This document shows, one piece after another, positions 56,962 through 64,000 of a stretch of 64,000 nucleotides of DNA. Origin of the DNA: Oscillospiraceae bacterium (GTDB lineage: Bacteria > Bacillota > Clostridia > Christensenellales > QALW01); assembly GCA_022009755.1 (NCBI GenBank), contig CP091722.1:1310001-1374000 (forward strand). The letters are read 5' to 3'. The notes under the pieces were generated by a model that was not told the DNA's origin, did not search any database, and worked only from the letters and a program-made list of their open reading frames with translations. Made by a program: the position numbers and the translations under genes. The stretch's first letter is position 1, and each line of letters starts with the position of its first letter.

Positions 56962-59900
56962 TTATTTTTCCTCGGCCAGTCTCTTATAGCTTTCAAGACG
57001 GGCAGCCGCGTCGGATTCAGCCTTTTCAAACAGCTTCTCCGCTCTTTCGGGGAACATCTTTGCAAGGGTTGCATAGCGGTTCTCACCCATGATAAAGTCG
57101 CGGTAGCTTGCCGTGGGCTCCTTGGAATCCAGCGTGAAGGGGTTCTTGCCCTCGTGCGCCAGCTCCGGATTGAAACGGTACAGCGGCCAGTAGCCTGCCG
57201 CAACCGCCTTCTTGATCTCCTCCTGCGCAAAGCCCATGTTGATGCCGTGGTTAATGCAGGGAGAGTAAGCAATTATGAGGGACGGTCCGTGATAAGCCTC
57301 GGCCTCGTTCATGGCCTTTAGCAGCTGGTTCTGATCTGCGCCCATTGCAACCTGCGCAACATAAACATATCCGTAGCTCATGGCCATCATGCCCAGATCC
57401 TTCTTGCGGGTACGCTTACCGGCAGCGGCAAACTTGGCCACGGAGCCGGTAGGAGTAGCCTTTGAGGACTGGCCGCCGGTATTGGAGTAAACCTCGGTAT
57501 CCAGCACCAGCACATTCACATCCTCGCCGCAGGCCAGAACATGATCCAATCCGCCATAGCCGATATCGTATGCCCAGCCGTCGCCGCCGAAGATCCAGAT
57601 GGATTTCTTCACCAGCATATCACTGTTTGCCAGCACCTCGGCGCACAGAGCGTCTGCATCACAGCCGCAGCCGGCGCACTTTTTGCAGGCGGCAATCAGC
57701 TTCTCGGCAGCAGCCTTGCTTCCGGCAGCATCGTCCATGTTGTCCAGCCATTCGCGGCAGGCAGCCTTGCCCTCTTCAAAGGAAGCAAACTTCTCTTCAA
57801 GAGCACTTACCGTATCCGCCAGCTTGGCGCGGCGCTGAGTGGTGGCAAGGTTCATGCCGTAGCCGAACTCCGCGTTGTCCTCAAACAGGGAGTTTGCCCA
57901 TGCGGGTCCGTGGCCCTGCTTATTAACGGTGTAGGGGCAGGTGGGCGCGCTTCCGCCGTAGATGGAGGAGCAGCCCGTTGCGTTGGCAATTATCATTCTG
58001 TCTCCGAAGAGCTGCGTTACCAGCTTAACATACGGAGTTTCGCCGCAGCCGGGGCAGGCGCCGGAGAACTCAAAGAGCGGCTGGAGGAACTGGCTTCCCT
58101 TAACCGTCTTTTTGTTTATGTTGACTTCAGGCGCGGGCAGCGTAAGCGCATAATTCCAGTTGTCGTTTTCCGCGGTCTCTATGGTCTTTGCCGGAACCAT
58201 GGTAAGCGCCTTTTCCTTGGCGGGGCACACCTCTGCGCAGTTTCCGCAGCCGGTGCAGTCTAACGGAGAAAGCTGGATACGGAAGTTGTATCCGGCATAA
58301 TCCTTGCCGATAGCCTTCTTTACCTTGAAGCCTTCCTTAAGCTCGGTGCCTTCCTTTACAAGGAACGGACGGATGCAGGCATGCGGGCAGACCAGCGAGC
58401 ACTGGTTGCACTGTATGCACTTATCAACATCCCATGCGGGCAGCTTAACGGCAATGCCGCGCTTTTCAAACTTGGTGGTGCCGGTGGGAACCACGCCGGC
58501 GGGGTCAAACGCGGAAACGGGCAGCTTGTTGCCCTCCTGAGCAATGATCGGATGCACAATGGTATCAAAATACTTCGTGCCCGGAACATGCATCATCTCC
58601 GCGCCCTCGGTGGTCGTAGCCCAAGACTCCGGATATTTTATTTCTTCCAGTCCGCTTATGGCATTGTCGATTGCGGCGTTGTTCATGTTGACAACCGCAT
58701 CGCCCTTCTTGCCGTAGGACTTTGACCGCTTCCTTCATATACTTTTCCGCGTCATCATAGGGTATAACGCCGGAAAGCTTGAAGAAGGCCGCCATCATTA
58801 TCATGTTGATGCGTCCGCCAAGGCCGATAGCCTGAGCGATCTTAACCGCATTTACATTGTAGAACTTTACATGACGCTGCGCCATTATGTTCTTCATATG
58901 AGCGGGCAGCTGCTTGTCCATCTCCTCGGCAGTCCATGCGGAGTTAAGCAGGAACACGCCGCCCTCCTTGATGCTGTCCAGAACATTGTAGCGGGTAACA
59001 TAGCTCTGGTTGTGGCAGGCCAGGAAATCCGCAGAGTCGATAAGGTACGGGCTCTGGATCGGGGTCTTGCCGAAACGCAGGTGAGAAATGGTGAAGCCGC
59101 CGGATTTTTGGAGTCATACTCAAAATATCCCTGTGCGTACATATCGGTATGGTCGCCGATGATCTTTATGGTGTTTTTGTTCGCGCCCACCGTGCCGTCC
59201 GCGCCGAGGCCGTAGAACTTGCACTGCACAACCCCTTCCGGAGCGGGATCCACAAAATCGGTAACCTTTATGGATTTGCCGGTTACATCGTCGTCAATAC
59301 CGACTGTGAAATGGTTAATGGGCTCCGCCGCATCGGCATTGTCGTATATAGCCTTGACCATGCTGGGGGTGAACTCCTTGGAGCCAAGACCGTAGCGTCC
59401 GCCCAGCACGCGGATGTTCTGCTTGCCGCTGTCAATAAGCGCAGCACATACATCGGCATAAAGCGGCTCTCCGATGCTTCCGGGCTCCTTGGTGCGATCC
59501 AGCACGATAACGGTTTTGCAGCTTTCGGGCAGCAGCTCGGTGAACTTGTCCACCGCGAACGGGCGGTACAGGCGAACCTTTATAAGGCCCAGCTTTGCGC
59601 CCTTGGCATTGAGATAATTTACCGTCTGCTCCACGGTGTCGCAGCTTGAGCCCATGCACACGATAACCTTGTCCGCATCGGGAGCGCCCACATAGTCAAA
59701 CAGATGATAATGCCGTCCGGTAAGCTCGCCCACCTTGTCCATCATGGTCTGCACTATGCCGGGAGTGGCATTGTAGAACTTGTTTGCCGCTTCGCGGTTC
59801 TGGAAATAAATATCCGGGTTCTGAGCGGTGCCCTGCTGATGCGGATGCTCCGGGTTGAGTGCGCGCTCACGGAAGCGCTTTACATCGTCAAAGTCCACAA

Positions 59901-60477
59901 GCTTTGCCATATCTTCGTAATCGATCATCTCTATCTTCTGAACCTCGTGAGAGGTGCGGAAGCCGTCGAAGAAATGCAAAAACGGCACGCTGGCCTTAAG
60001 CGTGGACAGATGGGCCACAAGCGCAAGATCCATAACCTCCTGCACCGACGCGCTTGCAAGCATTGCAAAGCCGGTCTGACGGCAGGCCATAACATCGGAA
60101 TGGTCGCCGAAAATGGAAAGCGCATGAGCAGCCAACGCACGGGCGCTTACATGAAATACGCAGGGCAGCAGCTCGCCGGAGATCTTATACATGTTGGGGA
60201 TCATCAGCAGCAAGCCCTGGCTGGCAGTAAAGGTAGAGGTAAGAGCACCGCCTACCAACGAGCCGTGCACGGCGCCGGCCGCACCGGCCTCGGACTGCAT
60301 CTCCGCAATTCGCATGGTCTGCCCGAACAGATTCTTGCGTCCGTAAGCAGCCCACTCATCTCCGACCTCCGCCATGGGAGAGGAAGGCGTAATGGGGTAA
60401 ATGGCGGCAACATCGCTGAAAGCATAAGCCACATGGCTGGCAGCGGTATTACCGTCTATGGTCATTTTTTTAGCCAT
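56962..60477 (-). CDS. nifJ: Pyruvate:ferredoxin (flavodoxin) oxidoreductase (two frame breaks)
   Basis: About 1172 residues joined, the normal length. It converts pyruvate and CoA to acetyl-CoA, CO2 and reduced ferredoxin. The frame breaks at TTTTT 59105-59109 (one A missing on the coding strand) and TTT 58721-58723 (two missing); repair gives YDSKKSGGF and VKKSYGKKG and restores the total frame. Motifs: YPITPSSPMAE near the start, clusters CIQCNQCSLVCP and CTGCGNCAEVCP, the cysteine of ACPGCGETPYVKL, and the TPP site GGDGWAYDIGYGG with SNTGGQSSK. Its own strong promoter and terminator make it monocistronic. Confidence 0.97.
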
Positions 60478-60926
60478 TTATCATGACCTCCTATAAAATA
60501 ATCTTGCGCATTGCAAACGCGTCCGTACCGGCGTTTTCGGCGTATCTCTCAAAATAAGCGGAGGTTTTCCCTCTTTCTTATCCGAGCGCCGCTTATGCCG
60601 CCTCCGAGCGCTGTATGCTATCGCTATATTATATATTGACTGCCTTCAAATGTCAATAAAATACGCTTTTCCGCTGAAAATTCCCGATAATTCCCCCGAT
60701 AATTTCATTATGTTTTCTCATGCGGCGGAAGTATATATCCTCATAGTGAATACTCAGTGATTCCTATACGCATATCTGCTTTCCGCTCTCCCGTGCGCCG
60801 GGGCCTGCGGCCCCTGCCGTCCGTGCGTGCCGCCGTCCGGCGGGCGCTTATTTCGCTGCGGCGTGCCCGAGCACGCCTTAGGCTGCATAAGCGCCTGCGG
60901 CGCATCTTACCGTCTTCGAAGCTGCT
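60478..60926 (-). promoter_or_regulatory. PFOR promoter and leader; GC-rich tail of the ABC operon
   Basis: On the minus strand TTGACA (60656-60651) and TATAAT (60633-60628) are 17 bp apart, near consensus. A leader of about 140 nt contains ATAAGCGG..CCGCTTAT and two copies of GCGCTCGGA; a TAGGAGG site precedes the start. Beyond 60657 the region is GC-rich with a perfect GGGGCC-TGC-GGCCCC hairpin (60800-60814), probably the end of the ABC transcript. No gene is seen. Confidence 0.7.
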
Positions 60927-62823
60927 TCAGATCAGCCCCGCCTCCTCGTGCTTCTGCTGATAATACTGCGCCTGTGCCTCCCACAGTCTGTAATACAGCC
61001 CGCTTTCCTCCCTTACAAGCTGCTCGTGCGCCCCCATCTGCACCACCTTTCCGCCGTCAAACACCGCAATCTCATCGCAGAATTTGCACGAAGACAGCCT
61101 GTGGCTTATATATATTGCCGTCTTGTCCCCGGCTATATCGTTGAATTTTGAATATATCTCCGCCTCCGCTATCGGGTCCAGCGCCGCCGTGGGTTCATCC
61201 AGCACTATAAACGGCGCGTCCTTGTACAGCGCCCGCGCTATGGCTATCTTCTGCGCCTCTCCCCCCGATACCGATACGCCGTCCTCCTTAAGCTCCTTGT
61301 ACAAATAAGTATCCAAGCCCTGCGGCATCTTTGCAAGCCGCTCCTTAAACCCCGCACGCTCAAGGCAGTCCGTCACCCTGTCCGTGTCATATTTAACCCC
61401 GGAGGCCACATTCTGCCCTATCGGCAGCGCAAGCAGGCGGAAATCCTGGAACACAACGGAGAATATGTTCATATAATCATCATAACGATATTTTTTTATG
61501 TTTATCCCGTTAAGCAGTATCTCTCCCTCGCACGGGTCGTACAGGCGGCACAGCAGCTTTATGAATGTGGTTTTGCCGCTGCCGTTTTTGCCCACCACCG
61601 CAAGCCTGCTGCCTATTTTGAAATGCATATTCAGGTTCTTAAGTGCATAGGTGTCGCTGCCCGGATATTTGAAGGAAACATTCCGGAATTCAATATCGTA
61701 TTTTCTGTCCGACCGTTTCTCCGTGGTAAGACTGCCCTGATACATATTATTGGGCGTATCCAGCAGCTCAAACAGCAGCCCCATGAACACTCCGTTCGTC
61801 TTTACGCGGCTGATTCCGTTAAGCAGCCCCGATATTCCCGCAAACAGACTTGTGCAGGCCCCTATATACTGCGTTACCGCACCCGCTCCGAAGGCTCCGC
61901 CGTATGCCTTTAGCACCACAAAAGCATATACAAACCCCATCAGCAGCGCCGATACTCCCACCGACATCGCTCCCATCCAGCCCGCCTTTCCCTGCGCCGT
62001 TTTGGCAATGCTGCCCTTAAAGCCGAAAACATTGCCCTTTTCCATGCTGGGAGCGCATATGTTTTCATTCTGACAGTATATTCTCATATCCGCCGCCCGT
62101 TTTTCATCATAGCAGGTAAAACCGAAAAAGGAAAACAGACGGTTGCCGAAGCGACCCTGAGCGTCAAAGCTGCGCCATACGCTTTCCGAAGCATAATAAA
62201 GCTTAGATGCGGCAAAGGCTGCAAGCAGCATAAGCGCAAGCATTGCCGGAGCAAACCACGGGCTGCCCAGCCACGCAAGGCCCGCCTTGGGCACCAAGGA
62301 TGCAAACAGGCTTGCCGACAGCGCCGCTCCGCCTATGATCTTCAGGGCGTTTGCCGGCAGCTCATCCAAAATACGCAGCGCCTCGTCCAGACCCCGTCCG
62401 GAAATTCCGGCTTTGGAATATTCTGCTGTTCAGATCATATATTCTCTGGCTGTCCGCATCCGCAAAATCCATGTCCATGAATTTATCCGCAACCGCTTTA
62501 TAAAAATTCACCTCGTACTGCTCCGCCTCCGCCGATTTCCAGTGCTGCAGTATGCAGCCCAGCAGCGCCGTAAGCGCCGTGCAGGCAAGTGCCCATATGG
62601 CATACATTACGGCGTTCCCGCCCGAAACAAGCGCATCCACAAGGCGCGCCGTAAGCCACACCGTAACATACGGTCCAAGCGCACTCACCACGGAATACAG
62701 CAGTGAGGAAACCACCCTGCGCGGGCATATTTTCCAAATCAGCTTCCAGCCTCTTATATTGCTTTTCCACGCCGTCCTGAAGCTTTCCTTATTCTTTTGG
62801 ACTTTTACATTATTCCTTTTCAT
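60927..62823 (-). CDS. ABC exporter half-transporter (one frame break)
   Basis: About 632 residues joined. The start at 62823 has GGAGGGCAGG upstream and overlaps the upstream gene by 14 bases. The frame breaks near 62417-62422; two added T on the coding strand join NSRIF to SKAGISGRGLDEALRILDELP. The transmembrane domain is about 30-340. The ATPase has GKNGSGKTT, VFQDFRLL (Q-loop), SVSGGEAQKIAIARAL, FIVLDEPTAALD and ISHRLSSC. It is a partner of the next gene upstream. The exported substrate is unknown. Confidence 0.9.
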
Positions 62824-64000
62824 TGTCCTGCCCTCCATCCTCCTGTGCACTTTGCGCATTTTCGCGATAATAACGGCTTTGTATCTCAAACAGCCGGGCA
62901 TATCCTCCCGACAGCGCCAGCAGCTCCTCGTGCGTGCCCTCCTCCTTTATGTTACCGTTTTCCAAAAACAGTATCCGGTCGCAGAACCGCGTGGAGGCCA
63001 GCCTGTGCGAAATGAACACCGAGGTCCGCCCTTTGGTCATCTCGTTGTATTTCATGTATATATCGTTCTCCGCTATCGGATCCAGCGCCGCCGTGGGCTC
63101 ATCAAGAATTATGATGGGAGCATCCTTATATAACGCCCGCGCCAGCATAAGCCTCTGCATCTGTCCGCCGGACAGCTCCACACCGTCCTCGTATACACTG
63201 CGGCCGATGTGCGTCTGCAGCCCCTGCGGCAGGGCTTCCATCTTCTGCGTAAGCCCCGCCTTTTCAACACATTCACGCACCCTCTGCATGTCGATGCCGT
63301 CTAACCTCTGAGCCACATTTTCCGCCGCCGTGACCTCCATAACGGAAAAATCCTGAAACACCGCAGAAAACAGCCCGTAATAATCCCGTCTGTTATATTG
63401 CCGTATATCCTCCCCGTTAAGCAGCACACGCCCCCGGGTCGGATCCAGCAGTCCGCACATGAGCCTTACAAGAGTGGTCTTTCCCGCACCGTTAAGCCCC
63501 ACTATCGCCAGCTTTTCCCCGGAGTGCACCGTAAGGTTCATTCCGTTTACGGTGTCCTTTTCCGCACCCGGATAACGGTAATGCACATTCTCTAACTTCA
63601 GCTCATAGCCCTTATTTTCCGCCGCCAGCGGCTTGCCGTCCTCAAATCTGAACGCCTCCGGCCACTCCAGGCACTCCCGCACCGAGGTTATGTCAAGGCT
63701 TTGGCGTGAAAGCAGCACGAATCTGTCCAGCAGCCCCGTGACCCACTGCGCGAAGCCGCCCACCGCGGAAAAGCACAGCAAAAACTGTGCAATGCTCATT
63801 TTTCCGCCGGTTACCGCAGCTATCAGATATGCATACGCCGCGCCGTTTCGTATAAGCGTAAGCGCCGTTTCGGCCGCACCGGCAAGAATATACCCTCTCT
63901 CCTTTTTATTTACAAACCCGCGGTAGGCCGCCGAAGCAGCATTATAAACATCCGTTATCCAGCCCTGAAGACCGAATATACGCACATCCTTTGCATAATC
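62810..64000 (-). CDS. ABC exporter half-transporter, N-terminus beyond the window
   Basis: The reading frame continues past the right edge (DYAKDVRIFGLQGW at the boundary), so the start is not visible. The last part of the transmembrane domain is followed by an ATPase with GLNGAGKTT, VFQDFSVM, ELSGGQMQRLMLARAL, IIILDEPTAALD and ISHRLAST, then a Gln/Glu-rich end. It is upstream of and overlaps the other ABC gene, so the two probably form a heterodimeric exporter. Both ATP sites look canonical here, unlike the pair at 19.5-23 kb. Confidence 0.93.
   Translation of the reverse strand, partial: DYAKDVRIFGLQGWITDVYNAASAAYRGFVNKKERGYILAGAAETALTLIRNGAAYAYLIAAVTGGKMSIAQFLLCFSAVGGFAQWVTGLLDRFVLLSRQSLDITSVRECLEWPEAFRFEDGKPLAAENKGYELKLENVHYRYPGAEKDTVNGMNLTVHSGEKLAIVGLNGAGKTTLVRLMCGLLDPTRGRVLLNGEDIRQYNRRDYYGLFSAVFQDFSVMEVTAAENVAQRLDGIDMQRVRECVEKAGLTQKMEALPQGLQTHIGRSVYEDGVELSGGQMQRLMLARALYKDAPIIILDEPTAALDPIAENDIYMKYNEMTKGRTSVFISHRLASTRFCDRILFLENGNIKEEGTHEELLALSGGYARLFEIQSRYYRENAQSAQEDGGQDNEKE

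Overview
The window looks like an ordinary chromosomal segment of a fairly GC-rich member of the Clostridia (Bacillota). The evidence is strong AGGAGG-type ribosome binding sites, the Firmicutes gene orders phoH-pgpH-ybeY, darA-holB-ricT and rbgA-rnhB-yraN-comM-dprA-topA-trmFO, a pyruvate:ferredoxin oxidoreductase, a small 2[4Fe-4S] ferredoxin, and c-di-AMP proteins. These point to an anaerobic Gram-positive. I see no rRNA, tRNA, CRISPR array, prophage or insertion sequence.

Layout. 1-5.6 kb: tail of a YugP-like zinc peptidase, gap (GAPDH), an XRE regulator divergent from a small membrane protein, two envelope proteins and a secreted NlpC/P60 cell-wall hydrolase with a long structured leader. 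5.6-10.3 kb: PRPP synthetase, a very large lipoprotein of unknown function and a ferredoxin too short for most ORF callers. 10.3-13 kb: ricT, holB, darA. 13-17 kb: a PIG-L-type deacetylase, a Gx-type transporter, a NusG-domain-II protein and an ApbE flavin transferase, resembling a reduced extracytosolic flavinylation / electron-transfer locus. 17-23 kb: a SLOG-fold protein, an SGNH hydrolase, and a MarR regulator with a heterodimeric ABC exporter. 23-32 kb: two HAD-IIA phosphatases, the ybeY/pgpH/phoH operon, an orphan sugar-type binding lipoprotein, a second XRE regulator and a small unknown protein. 32-46 kb: the conserved DNA/RNA-maintenance cluster, interrupted by a 5-kb island of membrane glycosyltransferases (CBM-like lipoprotein/GT-C fusion, discoidin/PMT, GtrA). 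46-50 kb: dnaA with DnaA boxes but no dnaN, then a threonyl-tRNA synthetase lacking its TGS domain. 50-64 kb: DUF89 protein, acyl-ACP thioesterase, ABC-F protein, phosphoglycolate-phosphatase-like protein, zinc-ribbon protein, E2-like acyltransferase, alpha/beta hydrolase, PFOR, and a pair of ABC exporters cut by the window edge.

The main caution is that about 25 single- or double-base frame breaks split at least 17 genes, including several that should be essential or strongly conserved. Almost all lie in or beside short runs of one base, and about half sit at runs of exactly three A or T. I read these as sequence errors, so I annotate each split gene as one CDS and say where the frame changes. 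If they were real, most central genes here would be broken.

How the genes work together. DarA and PgpH are the c-di-AMP receptor and phosphodiesterase. PFOR and ferredoxin carry anaerobic pyruvate oxidation. ComM and DprA serve DNA uptake and recombination. The glycosyltransferase island probably decorates exported proteins or wall polymers from a lipid-linked sugar. The ApbE/NusG-II/Gx set would act on the outer face of the membrane, though no flavinylated substrate protein is visible here.
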